DNA of 8,082 bases from an uncultured Eubacterium sp. (GCA_910584595.1 CAJUBQ010000151.1:1-8082), one strand, 5' to 3'. Shown: positions 1 to 5,884, numbered from the stretch's first letter. The notes: generated by a model from the letters alone, not told the origin. Translations and numbers: made by a program.

Positions 1-88
1 TCGTCAGGAAAACGGGAGCGCCCACTGCTACATCATGCAGTACCTCGCTGTAATTTCGCAGATCGGAAATAGGTTTAATGTTTGGCAT
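1..88 (-). CDS. Phd/YefM-family antitoxin, N-terminal part (runs off window)
   Basis: Reading leftward from the ATG at 88-86, 29 codons are open to the window edge. They begin MPNIKPISDLRNYSEVLHDV and continue AVGAPVFLT. The I-x-x-L-R-N-Y/F-x-E opening followed by a short helix and G-x-P-V-F-L-T is characteristic of the DNA-binding N-terminus of Phd/YefM antitoxins, which neutralise a partner toxin (often RelE/ParE or Doc type) and repress their own promoter. An AAAGGAGC ribosome binding site (97-104, minus strand) lies 8 bases before the ATG, which supports this start. A promoter and a palindrome sit just upstream. The C-terminal toxin-binding part and any toxin gene would lie left of the window, so completeness and toxin type are unknown. 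Family assignment rests on the N-terminus only but is fairly distinctive. Confidence 0.82.
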   Translation of the reverse strand, partial: MPNIKPISDLRNYSEVLHDVAVGAPVFLT

Positions 89-112
89 AAGGTTCAGCTC
101 CTTTCTGCCATT

Positions 113-141
113 AGTATAACCCAATCTGCTGTAAAATTCAA
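113..141 (-). promoter_or_regulatory. Promoter of the antitoxin gene
   Basis: On the minus strand, a -35 TTGAAT (136-141) and a -10 TATACT (113-118) are separated by exactly 17 bases. The start point would fall near 106, about 18 bases before the antitoxin ATG. It is the only good promoter between the methyltransferase remnant and the antitoxin gene. Confidence 0.65.
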
Positions 142-146
142 CAGCA
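127..146. promoter_or_regulatory. Palindrome over the -35, candidate antitoxin operator
   Basis: TGCTGT (127-132) and ACAGCA (141-146) form a perfect 6-bp inverted repeat with an 8-base spacer, overlapping the -35 box of the antitoxin promoter. Phd/YefM proteins bind short palindromes at their own promoter, so an autoregulatory operator is the natural reading. The assignment is by position and symmetry only. Confidence 0.45.
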
Positions 147-170
147 AAATTTACAACACATAGCAGGGAA

Positions 171-311
171 TTATAAGCCTTTCCCGCCAGCGGCAACAGC
201 CGCCCGCGCCTGTGTAATCCGCTCCGTGGCCGGGCCGTAAAAGGCCAGGGCCGTCTCAAAGCAGATAAATTCCCGGCCCGTGTTGACGGCGGCCACCGCA
301 GTCGTGCCGGA
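171..311 (-). pseudogene. C-terminal fragment of an N6/N4-type DNA methyltransferase
   Basis: The minus frame ending at TAA 173-171 reads SGTTAVAAVNTGREFICFE, then TALAFYGPATERI and a short alanine/glycine-rich tail. This matches the end of class N6-adenine/N4-cytosine methyltransferases (PF01555 type): the (DPF-x-G)SGTT AdoMet-binding motif, a helix, T-G-R-x-F-I-G-x-E, then Y-x-x-A-x-x-R-I. Upstream of the SGTT codons (300-311) the frame abruptly becomes non-methyltransferase sequence, because from there the DNA encodes a serine recombinase on the other strand. The catalytic N-terminal motifs, including DPPY, are therefore missing and the fragment cannot be active. An intact enzyme would be several hundred residues; about 47 codons remain. 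C rather than G in the I-G-x-E position (ICFE) is a minor deviation. Confidence 0.72.
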
Positions 312-1010
312 GGAGGAATGGGTGCGCGTCCCCGATACCCATGAGGCCATCATCACCCACGAAACCTTTGACCGGGTGCAGGAACTCCTGAAACGCGACA
401 CCCGGAGGCCCCCCCAGAAAGCGGGAGCTCCACCTACAAAAAACTCTCCTGGACAGCCTGCGCCAAGCACTCCATCAAGCACAACCGACTGGAGGCCGCC
501 GTCCTGTTCGCTATCCAATATCAGGTAAGTATCGCCGTTTCCTATTCAGAAATGATAGCCCGCATCAACACGGCCCCGGTCAAAAAAAGCCAGTCTTACA
601 GGCTGGATGACCTGATAAGCGGCAAGGAAAAGGAACTGGCGAAAATCACCCGCTACAAGCAGTCACTGTATCAGGATTGGAAAGACGGGGAAATCTCCCA
701 GCAGGAATACCGGGAAATGAAAGCCGACTATGAGCGGCAGGCCGCCGGACTCTCGGATGTGCTGGCCCGGCTGACGGCTGAACGGGCGGAGCTCTCAAGC
801 AGCGTTGACCAGCAGCATCCCGCGCTGGTAGCCTTTGCAAAGTATCAGAACATTGAAAAGCTGACCCGCGAAATTCTGATTGAGCTGGTAGACCACATCA
901 AGGTTTACGAAAACGGCAATATCAGCGTCAAGTTTAAGTTTGCGGACGAGTTTCGCAAGATTGCCGAATACATTGAAATCAACACCACCGATACCGCCGA
1001 GGCGGGCTGA
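301..1010 (+). pseudogene. Large serine recombinase (transposon resolvase/integrase) C-terminal remnant
   Basis: From 301 the frame reads VVPEEEWVRVPDTHEAIITH then ETFDRVQELLKRDTRRPPQK, the 'recombinase' domain that follows the catalytic domain in TnpX/Tn4451-type large serine recombinases. Near 416-426 the reading frame jumps: the next recognisable sequence, STYKKLSWTACAKHSIKHNR followed by LEAAVLFAIQ, is in another frame. It continues open through a coiled-coil-rich segment (roughly 555-800) to TGA 1008-1010. Most of the zinc ribbon expected between the two parts is absent, so there is an internal deletion with a frameshift. The N-terminal resolvase domain with its catalytic serine is also gone. 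Base composition is richer in G/C than the Rpn gene and core operon to the right, which fits horizontal origin. An ATG at 552 could in principle start a ~152-residue fragment, but no good ribosome binding site precedes it. Confidence 0.85.
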
Positions 1011-1185
1011 CCCCCGCCAAAGCACCATTCTTTTTGACAGTGTGTTTTCCTAATAAAACGCAAGCATATGGAAAATTACATCTTTTTTAGGTATTTTTGA
1101 TAGGTAAATTTCTATATTCTTTTGATTCTGGTTCACACAATGCGCCTAATAATTTTGAATTATCAGTTTATTTATTTTGGGGATA

Positions 1186-1194
1186 TGTTATAAT
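1186..1194 (+). promoter_or_regulatory. Extended -10 promoter candidate for the Rpn-family gene
   Basis: TGTTATAAT contains the TG-n extension and a perfect TATAAT (1189-1194). No good -35 lies at 16-18 bases, which extended -10 promoters tolerate. It would give a leader of about 110 bases before the TTG start at 1313. Confidence 0.42.
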
Positions 1195-1208
1195 ATTAAA
1201 GTATCGTT

Positions 1209-1224
1209 TTTGGATAGATCCAAA
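1209..1224. repeat. Short perfect palindrome just after the -10
   Basis: TTTGGAT and ATCCAAA are exact reverse complements with a 2-base centre (AG). The palindrome sits about 15-30 bases downstream of the TATAAT at 1189-1194, a normal place for a repressor operator or a small 5'-end hairpin. No specific regulator can be named. Confidence 0.4.
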
Positions 1225-1312
1225 TTATGATGAAATGTGTGTAAATCATATTATATATGAACAATTGCAGGTAAATGCTGCAAATATTTCAAAAACTTTG
1301 GGAGGTGATAAG

Positions 1313-2284
1313 TTGAAAGATGAGAATCAAATAAAAAGCAAAAATCCCGCTGATGAAATTTATCATAAAGAAAAAAAACAGGCGTTCATGCCGGTAAGTG
1401 TAGAACGACTTGAAAAATCAACAGATATCATTCTCAACAGAAAATACAAGGATACGTTCTTCGCAGCGCTTTTCAACGATCCTCAATATGCGTTTGAAGT
1501 GTATCAAGAACTGCATCCTGAAGATACAGATATAGATGTTACAGATATTGAACTGATTACTCTTAGAAATATGTTTACGATAGATTATTATAACGATGCA
1601 TGTATTTTAGCCAAAAAACGTATGATTGTGTTAACTGAACACCAGTCTACGATTAATGAAAATATGCCTATGAGGATGTTTCTGTACATATCGGAGGAGT
1701 ATAAACGTCTTTTCGCAGACAACAAAAGATTAATGCACAGCAGACGCCTTGTGAAAGTTCCGGCTCCGGAGTTTTATATTATTTATACAGGTGAAAAAGA
1801 ATGGCGTGATAGTATGCATTTGTCAAGTTCATTCTATAGATATACAAGTTCACTGGAGTTAATCGTGAAAGTGATAAGTTCACCATCCCAGGGCGGCGTT
1901 ATTGGAGAATTTATTAATTTTACAAAAGAGATTACACTGCTAATAAAGCAGACTGGGGATAAAATCGGTTCGATTAAAAAAGTGATAGAAAAGTATAAAA
2001 ATGATGCTTATAGGATTTCTAATTTTTTAAGAAAAAGAGAGGATGTTGCCGACATGATTAACGAAGGAATTACTCTGGCAGAAGCTTTTGAAATTGAAAA
2101 AGAAAATGTAAGGCAGGAAGGAAGACAGGAAGGAAGACAGGAAGGAAGACAGGAAGGAAGACAGGAAGGGAGAATCCTGACACTTTGGGAACTGGGGTTT
2201 TCATTGGATGAATGCATATTGAAGACTGGTGAAACGGAAGAGTTTATAAAAGGCATTCTGACAAGAAATGGCATTACCATTTAG
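1313..2284 (+). CDS. Rpn-family (PD-(D/E)XK) recombination-promoting nuclease / putative transposase
   Basis: This 323-residue protein resembles the Rpn/YhgA-like PD-(D/E)XK nuclease superfamily, annotated as recombination-promoting nucleases or putative transposases. Family landmarks are K-Y-K-D-T-F-F-A-A-L-F-x-D-P, I-E-L-I-T-L-R-N, an N-D-A core aspartate, and T-E-H-Q-S-T-I-N-x-N-M-P-x-R, where acidic and glutamine residues form the presumed metal-binding nuclease core. They are followed by L-Y-I-S-E-E-Y and a V-P-A-P-E-F-Y-I-I-Y strand. A helical tail follows, with five tandem RQEG units. I chose TTG 1313 because GGAGGTG (1301-1307) lies 5 bases before it and family similarity starts soon after; earlier in-frame codons look non-coding. 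It stands alone, A/T-rich, between mobile debris and the rplU operon, and the nearest upstream signal is an extended -10. Members are scattered and often multicopy. Known E. coli Rpn proteins cut DNA and raise RecA-independent recombination; the role here is inferred from family. Confidence 0.8.
   Translation: MKDENQIKSKNPADEIYHKEKKQAFMPVSVERLEKSTDIILNRKYKDTFFAALFNDPQYAFEVYQELHPEDTDIDVTDIELITLRNMFTIDYYNDACILAKKRMIVLTEHQSTINENMPMRMFLYISEEYKRLFADNKRLMHSRRLVKVPAPEFYIIYTGEKEWRDSMHLSSSFYRYTSSLELIVKVISSPSQGGVIGEFINFTKEITLLIKQTGDKIGSIKKVIEKYKNDAYRISNFLRKREDVADMINEGITLAEAFEIEKENVRQEGRQEGRQEGRQEGRQEGRILTLWELGFSLDECILKTGETEEFIKGILTRNGITI
2111..2170 (+). repeat. Five tandem 12-bp repeats encoding RQEG
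   Basis: The unit AGACAGGAAGGA (first copy AGGCAGGAAGGA, last copy ending GGG) repeats five times in frame, coding for RQEG x5 and followed by one more Arg codon. Rpn-family proteins commonly have a charged E/G/R repeat before the C-terminal helix. Because the unit is 12 bp, slippage would change copy number without breaking the frame. Confidence 0.95.
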
Positions 2285-2328
2285 TAAAACACAGCATTTT
2301 CTAAAGAAAAAATAATTTCAAAAACCAC

Positions 2329-2358
2329 TTGACGAACAAAGGACAAATATGCTATTCT
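2329..2358 (+). promoter_or_regulatory. Promoter of the rplU operon
   Basis: A -35 TTGACG (2329-2334) and a -10 TATTCT (2353-2358) are 18 bases apart, and TGC before the -10 supplies a TG-n extension. Transcription would begin around 2364-2366, just before the L21 leader structure. This is the best sigma-A-type promoter upstream of the core operon. Confidence 0.7.
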
Positions 2359-2363
2359 TTATG

Positions 2364-2444
2364 AGTATGCCGCACAACGAGGTTTTAAGCATGTGTTTTA
2401 CACATCACCGCAGTTGGCGAGTAATGATAAATAGGAGGTGCCAA
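2364..2444 (+). ncRNA. L21 leader (autoregulatory 5' UTR of rplU)
   Basis: Between the promoter and rplU lies a compact conserved-looking leader. CGCACAAC (2371-2378) pairs with GTTGGCG (2413-2419), leaving one bulged A. Inside this stem a perfect hairpin, ATGTGT (2391-2396) with ACACAT (2400-2405), closes a TTT loop. The single-stranded motifs GAGGTTTTAAG and CACCGCAG fit my recollection of the L21 leader RNAs of Firmicutes. These are thought to bind free L21 and repress expression of the L21-L27 operon. The AGGAGGTG ribosome binding site (2433-2440) directly follows the structure. Helices and position are seen; the ligand is inferred from the family. Confidence 0.78.
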
Positions 2445-2753
2445 ATGTACGCAATTATAGCAACAGGTGGTAAACAGTACAAAGTATCCGAAGGCGATAT
2501 CATTACCATTGAAAAGCTTGGGGCGCAGGCAGGTGAAAATGTAACATTCGATCAGGTTTTAGCCGTAAGCAATGGGGAATTAACAGTCGGTAATCCGATC
2601 GTTGCAAATGCAACTGTCACAGCTTCTGTGATTAAAGAAGGCCGGGCAAAGAAAGTCATCGTTTACAAGTACAAGAGAAAAACCGGCTATCATAAGAAAA
2701 ATGGCCACAGACAGTCATTTACTCAGGTTAAGATTGAAAAAATCAACGCCTAA
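2445..2753 (+). CDS. rplU: 50S ribosomal protein L21
   Basis: The 102-residue product has the normal length for bacterial L21, a beta-barrel protein that binds 23S rRNA and contacts L20. Hallmarks are the start MYAIIATGGKQYKV, the central V-G-x-P-I-V segment, the basic stretch K-K-V-I-V-Y-K-Y-K-R-K, and the Y-H-K-K-N-G-H-R-Q motif followed by T-Q-V-K-I-x-K-I. The start at 2445 is set by AGGAGGTG ending 4 bases before it and by the canonical N-terminus; an in-frame upstream ATG at 2349 lies inside the promoter and is not used. It is the first gene of the operon, followed 24 bases later by prp and then rpmA, the classic Firmicutes rplU-prp-rpmA order. Expression is probably controlled by the leader upstream. 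Confidence 0.98.
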   Translation: MYAIIATGGKQYKVSEGDIITIEKLGAQAGENVTFDQVLAVSNGELTVGNPIVANATVTASVIKEGRAKKVIVYKYKRKTGYHKKNGHRQSFTQVKIEKINA

Positions 2754-2777
2754 AGTTATCACGAAGCAGGAATTGTA

Positions 2778-3107
2778 ATGATTAAAATCACAATTTATCA
2801 GAATCAGTCGGGAAAGTACCAGCGGTTTCATTGTATTGGACACGCCGGATTTGCCAAAGCAGGCGAGGACATTGTATGTGCCGGTATTTCTGCATTAGTG
2901 ATTAATACATTAAATGCGATCGAAAAACTGACAGACGAAGCATTCCAGGCTGAAACAGACCAAAAATCAGGTCTGATTGACGTCAGATTTCAAAAACCTG
3001 TCGGACATGATGGAAAGCTGCTATTAGACGCGCTGGTTCTGGGCTTGCAGGATATACAAAACCAATATGGAACAGATTATAGTTTATTAACATTTAAGGA
3101 GGTGTAG
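2778..3107 (+). CDS. prp: Ribosomal-processing cysteine protease Prp
   Basis: This 109-residue protein belongs to the Prp (YsxB/DUF464) family. Prp is a small cysteine protease that removes the N-terminal extension of ribosomal protein L27 in Firmicutes and related phyla, a step essential in Staphylococcus aureus. The family motif G-H-A-G-F-A-x-x-G-x-D-I-V-C-A is present, giving a catalytic His22-Cys34 dyad at the same residue numbers I recall for the S. aureus enzyme. The gene sits between rplU and rpmA, its usual place, and its end overlaps the ribosome binding site of rpmA. Its own ribosome binding site is weak (CAGGAA, about 7 bases before the ATG), which fits an enzyme needed in smaller amounts than L21 and L27. 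Its substrate is encoded by the next gene. Confidence 0.95.
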   Translation: MIKITIYQNQSGKYQRFHCIGHAGFAKAGEDIVCAGISALVINTLNAIEKLTDEAFQAETDQKSGLIDVRFQKPVGHDGKLLLDALVLGLQDIQNQYGTDYSLLTFKEV

Positions 3108-3110
3108 AAC

Positions 3111-3398
3111 ATGTTTGCATTAAACCTTCAGTATTTTGCGCATAAAAAGGGTGTTGGTTCTACTAAGAACGGACGTGACTCTGAAGCGAAACGATTGGGT
3201 GCGAAAAGAGCAGACGGACAGTTTGTAAAAGCTGGAAATATTCTCTACAGACAGCGTGGAACAAAGATTCATCCGGGAAACAATGTCGGCAGAGGCGGCG
3301 ATGATACATTATTCGCATTAACAGACGGTATTCTGAGATTTGAAAGAAAAGGAAGAGATAAAAAACAGGCTTCCGTATATCCGGTAGTAAACGAGTAA
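3111..3398 (+). CDS. rpmA: 50S ribosomal protein L27 with cleavable N-terminal extension
   Basis: This 95-residue L27 begins MFALNLQYFAHKKG. The first nine residues are the Firmicutes extension; the L-N-L-Q-Y-F|A-H-K-K site is the Prp cleavage sequence, cut after Phe9. The exposed Ala-His-Lys-Lys N-terminus then reaches toward the peptidyl-transferase centre and contacts tRNA. Other hallmarks are S-T-K-N-G-R-D-S-E-A-K-R-L-G, the G-x-I-L-Y-R-Q-R-G-T-K-x-H-P-G core and V-G-R-G-G-D-D-T-L-F-A. The start has a strong GGAGGTG inside the end of prp; only 3 bases separate the genes, so translation is probably coupled. A long inverted repeat follows before obgE. Confidence 0.98.
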   Translation: MFALNLQYFAHKKGVGSTKNGRDSEAKRLGAKRADGQFVKAGNILYRQRGTKIHPGNNVGRGGDDTLFALTDGILRFERKGRDKKQASVYPVVNE

Positions 3399-3429
3399 TC
3401 TGCATCAGGCAGTACCGTTGTAACCACAG

Positions 3430-3527
3430 ATACCGCTGCATATTTTTTCATCAACAGAGTCGTTTCCTGGGGCGGTGCAGCATCCCCTAAGGATGGACAT
3501 GTTTTATGAAAAAATAGGCAGCGGTAT
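3430..3527 (+). repeat. Long 22-bp inverted repeat between rpmA and obgE (terminator/attenuator-like)
   Basis: The arm at 3430-3451 (starting ATACCGCTGC) and the arm at 3506-3527 (ending GCAGCGGTAT) are reverse complements over 22 bases with one mismatch (A3440 against G3517). The loop is 54 bases and holds a smaller G4/C4 helix (3469-3472 with 3484-3487). The right arm ends in a five-T run (3527-3531), so the RNA would be a long hairpin with a U tail, as in an intrinsic terminator or attenuator. It begins 31 bases after the rpmA stop and ends 30 bases before the obgE start. It could reduce read-through from the abundant ribosomal-protein mRNA into obgE, protect the upstream mRNA from 3' exonucleases, or be a small mobile palindrome; no target-site duplication is obvious. 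Confidence 0.72.
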
Positions 3528-3557
3528 TTTTGTTATGAAAAGTTAGGAGATCACCAT

Positions 3558-4844
3558 ATGTTTGCCGACAGTGCAAAAATTATGATTAAATCAGGAAAAG
3601 GCGGAGACGGTCACGTCAGCTTCCGTCGTGAAAAATATGTGCCAAATGGCGGGCCGGATGGCGGAGACGGTGGAAAAGGCGGGGATATTGTATTTCTTGT
3701 GGACGAGGGAATGAATACACTGGCAGAATACCGTCATAAGCGCAGCTTTGCAGCACAGGCCGGAGAAGACGGCAAAAAACGTAACTGCCATGGAAAAAAA
3801 GGCAGTGACCTTATTTTAAAAGTGCCTGCCGGTACCATTATAAGAGATGCTGAAACAAATAAAATTATTGCGGATATGTCTGGAGACAACCGACGCCAGA
3901 TCGTACTTCCTGGCGGAAATGGCGGCCTTGGCAACCAGCATTTTGCAACTTCCACGATGCAGGCGCCAAAATATGCCCAACCCGGACAAGAAGCTATGGA
4001 GCTGGAAGTAAAGCTGGAGTTAAAAGTAATTGCAGATGTAGGTCTGGTCGGATTTCCAAATGTTGGCAAGTCTACGTTATTATCCCGTGTTACAAATGCA
4101 CAGCCGAAAATCGCGAACTATCATTTTACAACATTACAGCCAAATCTTGGCGTTGTAGATCTGGAAAACGGAGACGGTTTTGTTATCGCAGATATTCCGG
4201 GACTAATTGAGGGAGCGAGTGAAGGCATCGGACTTGGACATGAATTTTTAAAGCACATCGAGCGGACAAGAGTTATCATTCACATCGTGGACGCTGCATC
4301 TGTAGAAGGCAGAGATCCAATCGCAGATATTCATGCCATTAATAAAGAATTAGAATCTTATCATCCAAAGCTACTTGAAAAACCACAAGTGATTGCCGCT
4401 AATAAAATAGATGTGCTATATGAACAGGAAGACGAAGTAATCCGTCGGTTAAAAGCAGAATTTGAACCACTTGGCATTTCCGTCTATCCGATTTCAGCTG
4501 TCAGCGGCCAAGGCTTAAAAGAACTGCTTTATGCAGTAAAGAAGCTGTTGGATGAGATTACGGAAGAGCCTGTTGTATATGCCTCTGAGTATGATCCTGC
4601 TGAAAGACAGGCAAAAATCGAAGCTTACACGGTTGAAATTGATCCTGAAGACGGCGCATTTGTTGTAGAAGGGCCAAAAATTGAAAAAATGCTGGGTTAT
4701 ACAAATCTGGAAGCAGAACGTGGATTTTTATTTTTTCAAAAATTTTTAAAAGAGCAGGGCATTTTAAAAGAATTAGAAAAAAAGGGCATTCAGGATGGCG
4801 ATACGGTGCGGATGTATTCACTGGAATTTGAATATTATAAATAA
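3558..4844 (+). CDS. obgE: Obg-family GTPase (ribosome assembly and stress)
   Basis: This 428-residue Obg/CgtA GTPase acts in late 50S assembly and couples growth to (p)ppGpp and stress; it is usually essential. The Obg fold (about 1-158) shows the glycine-rich repeats G-K-G-G-D-G and G-G-P-D-G-G-D-G-G-K-G-G, and further on P-G-G-N-G-G-L-G-N. The G domain carries G1 GFPNVGKST (165-173), G3 DIPG (212-215), G4 NKID (282-285) and G5 SA (313-314). The last ~90 residues match the OCT domain of Gram-positive Obg, with a V-x-G-x-x-I-E-x-M-L-G-type segment. The ATG at 3558 follows AGGAGA by 7 bases. It is the usual partner of rplU-rpmA; the long inverted repeat upstream may uncouple its level from the ribosomal genes. 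Confidence 0.98.
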   Translation: MFADSAKIMIKSGKGGDGHVSFRREKYVPNGGPDGGDGGKGGDIVFLVDEGMNTLAEYRHKRSFAAQAGEDGKKRNCHGKKGSDLILKVPAGTIIRDAETNKIIADMSGDNRRQIVLPGGNGGLGNQHFATSTMQAPKYAQPGQEAMELEVKLELKVIADVGLVGFPNVGKSTLLSRVTNAQPKIANYHFTTLQPNLGVVDLENGDGFVIADIPGLIEGASEGIGLGHEFLKHIERTRVIIHIVDAASVEGRDPIADIHAINKELESYHPKLLEKPQVIAANKIDVLYEQEDEVIRRLKAEFEPLGISVYPISAVSGQGLKELLYAVKKLLDEITEEPVVYASEYDPAERQAKIEAYTVEIDPEDGAFVVEGPKIEKMLGYTNLEAERGFLFFQKFLKEQGILKELEKKGIQDGDTVRMYSLEFEYYK

Positions 4845-4854
4845 ACTGCAAGTA

Positions 4855-4883
4855 TTGAATGAATGCCGCTGACATTTTATATA
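4855..4883 (+). promoter_or_regulatory. Possible internal promoter before yhbY
   Basis: TTGAAT (4855-4860) and TATATA (4878-4883) are 17 bases apart in the 77-base gap between obgE and yhbY, the widest gap in the second half of the operon. A second option is the extended -10 TGTTATAAC at 4893-4901. Either would give yhbY-nadD-yqeK-rsfS a supply of transcript independent of rplU. A/T-rich spacers throw up such matches by chance. Confidence 0.4.
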
Positions 4884-4921
4884 AGCAGATCATGTTATAA
4901 CGAAAAAGAAAGGGACTAAAT

Positions 4922-5227
4922 ATGGACTTAACAAGTAAGCAGAGAGCTTATTTAAAAAGCCTTTCCGGGAAAATTGAGCCGATATTTCAAATAGGTAAAT
5001 CCAGTCTGACCCCATCCATCACGGATGCCATTAACGATGCATTGGAGAAGCGTGAACTGGTAAAAATATCGGTATTAAAAAATTGTTTTGACGATCCAAA
5101 GGAGCTGGCTGATATAGTAGCAGAACGAACTCATTCCAATGTTGTTCAGGTGATCGGAAAAAAATTTATTTTGTATCGTCCTTCTAAAAAAGCTCCTAAA
5201 ATCGAACTGCCTGCAGCAAAGCGCTGA
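4922..5227 (+). CDS. yhbY: YhbY-family CRM-domain RNA-binding protein
   Basis: This 101-residue protein has a single CRM (chloroplast RNA splicing and ribosome maturation) domain and associates with pre-50S particles. Landmarks are the start L-T-S-K-Q-R-A-Y-L-K-S-L, then P-I-F-Q-I-G-K-S-S-L-T-P (equivalent to the family's GKxGLT loop), A-L-E-K-R-E-L-V-K-I-S-V-L, and the C-terminal V-V-Q-V-I-G-K-K-F-I-L-Y-R-P. A short lysine-rich tail follows. The gene lies 77 bases after obgE with its own AAAGGGA ribosome binding site, and directly precedes nadD as in many Firmicutes (B. subtilis yqeI). The role in large-subunit maturation is inferred from the family and fits the neighbours Obg and RsfS. Confidence 0.95.
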   Translation: MDLTSKQRAYLKSLSGKIEPIFQIGKSSLTPSITDAINDALEKRELVKISVLKNCFDDPKELADIVAERTHSNVVQVIGKKFILYRPSKKAPKIELPAAKR

Positions 5228-5246
5228 CAATGCAGGATATGCGATT

Positions 5247-5864
5247 ATGAATAATAATAAACAAAGAATCGGTTTAATGGGCGGGACATTTAATCCGATC
5301 CATTATGGTCATCTGTTAATTGCGGAAAATGCTTATGAACAATTTCAGCTGGATGAAGTTATTTTTCTTCCAACCGGACAGTCTCCACATAAAGACGCCA
5401 GGCAAATCCTTTGTGCGAATGAGCGTATGGAAATGATTCGTCTTGCAATTGCAGATAATCCGCATTTTTCCTGTTCAGATTATGAGATTCGCAAAGAAGG
5501 CATTTCTTACACGTATTTGACGGTTCGGGCGTTTTATGAACAAATGTCAGATGGTGAGCTTTTTTTTATTATGGGTGCGGATTCCCTGGCATATTTTGAT
5601 TCATGGATGCGTCCGGATGAGATCAGCCGGATGAGTACGATTTTAGCAGCTGTCCGTGACGGGTTGAATCTGGATGAACTGTATCCAATCCGTGATTTTT
5701 TAGAGCAAAAATACGGCACGAAAGTTGGATTTATTAATACACCGAATTTTTCCGTATCTTCCCGTATGATTCGGCAGCGTATGATACAACGCCATTCCAT
5801 CCGATATCTTGTTCCGGAAATCGTAGAACGGTATTTGAAAGAACACAACGTGTATTTATCCTAA
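5247..5864 (+). CDS. nadD: Nicotinate-nucleotide adenylyltransferase
   Basis: NadD joins nicotinate mononucleotide and ATP to give deamido-NAD and pyrophosphate, the shared step of de novo and salvage NAD synthesis. The 205-residue protein shows the nucleotidyltransferase signature G-G-T-F-N-P-I-H-Y-G-H-L (residues 12-23), with the two histidines of the HxGH motif, then P-T-G-Q-S-P-H-K, F-I-M-G-A-D-S-L, and S-S-R-M-I-R at about 171-176, which matches the family's phosphate-binding (S/T)xxxxR motif. Length is normal. Asn replaces the more common Asp in G-x-F-D/N-P, which is acceptable in the family. It starts 19 bases after yhbY with a modest AGGA site, and yqeK follows 20 bases later; the nadD-yqeK pair is very conserved in Firmicutes. 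Confidence 0.97.
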   Translation: MNNNKQRIGLMGGTFNPIHYGHLLIAENAYEQFQLDEVIFLPTGQSPHKDARQILCANERMEMIRLAIADNPHFSCSDYEIRKEGISYTYLTVRAFYEQMSDGELFFIMGADSLAYFDSWMRPDEISRMSTILAAVRDGLNLDELYPIRDFLEQKYGTKVGFINTPNFSVSSRMIRQRMIQRHSIRYLVPEIVERYLKEHNVYLS

Positions 5865-5884
5865 ACATATACAGGTGAGGGCAA

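Larger units (their letters stand above)
1011..1312. other. A/T-rich intergenic stretch before the Rpn-family gene
   Basis: No gene is supported here. A frame in phase with the downstream gene opens at TTG 1097, but its residues do not resemble the Rpn family and no ribosome binding site precedes it. The stretch contains an extended -10 promoter candidate (1186-1194) and a 7-bp palindrome at 1209-1224. A lone TTGACA at 1034-1039 has no -10 partner at a normal distance. Base composition drops sharply to A/T at about 1030, marking the right edge of the recombinase debris. Confidence 0.6.

Noticed and set aside
1034..1039. Consensus TTGACA as a promoter -35
   Set aside because: No -10-like sequence lies 16-18 bases downstream.
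1097..1312. Upstream extension of the Rpn-family protein to a TTG at 1097
   Set aside because: The extra residues look non-coding, there is no ribosome binding site at 1097, and a good GGAGGTG precedes the in-frame TTG at 1313.
2111..2170. CRISPR or regulatory repeat array
   Set aside because: Units are 12 bp with no spacers and are in frame within a protein gene.
2349..2444. Longer L21 starting at 2349
   Set aside because: It would begin inside the promoter and run through the leader RNA; the ATG at 2445 gives the canonical N-terminus and length.
3430..3527. The rpmA-obgE inverted repeat as a second copy of the palindromic element near lexA
   Set aside because: The terminal sequences differ completely and no flanking duplication is visible.
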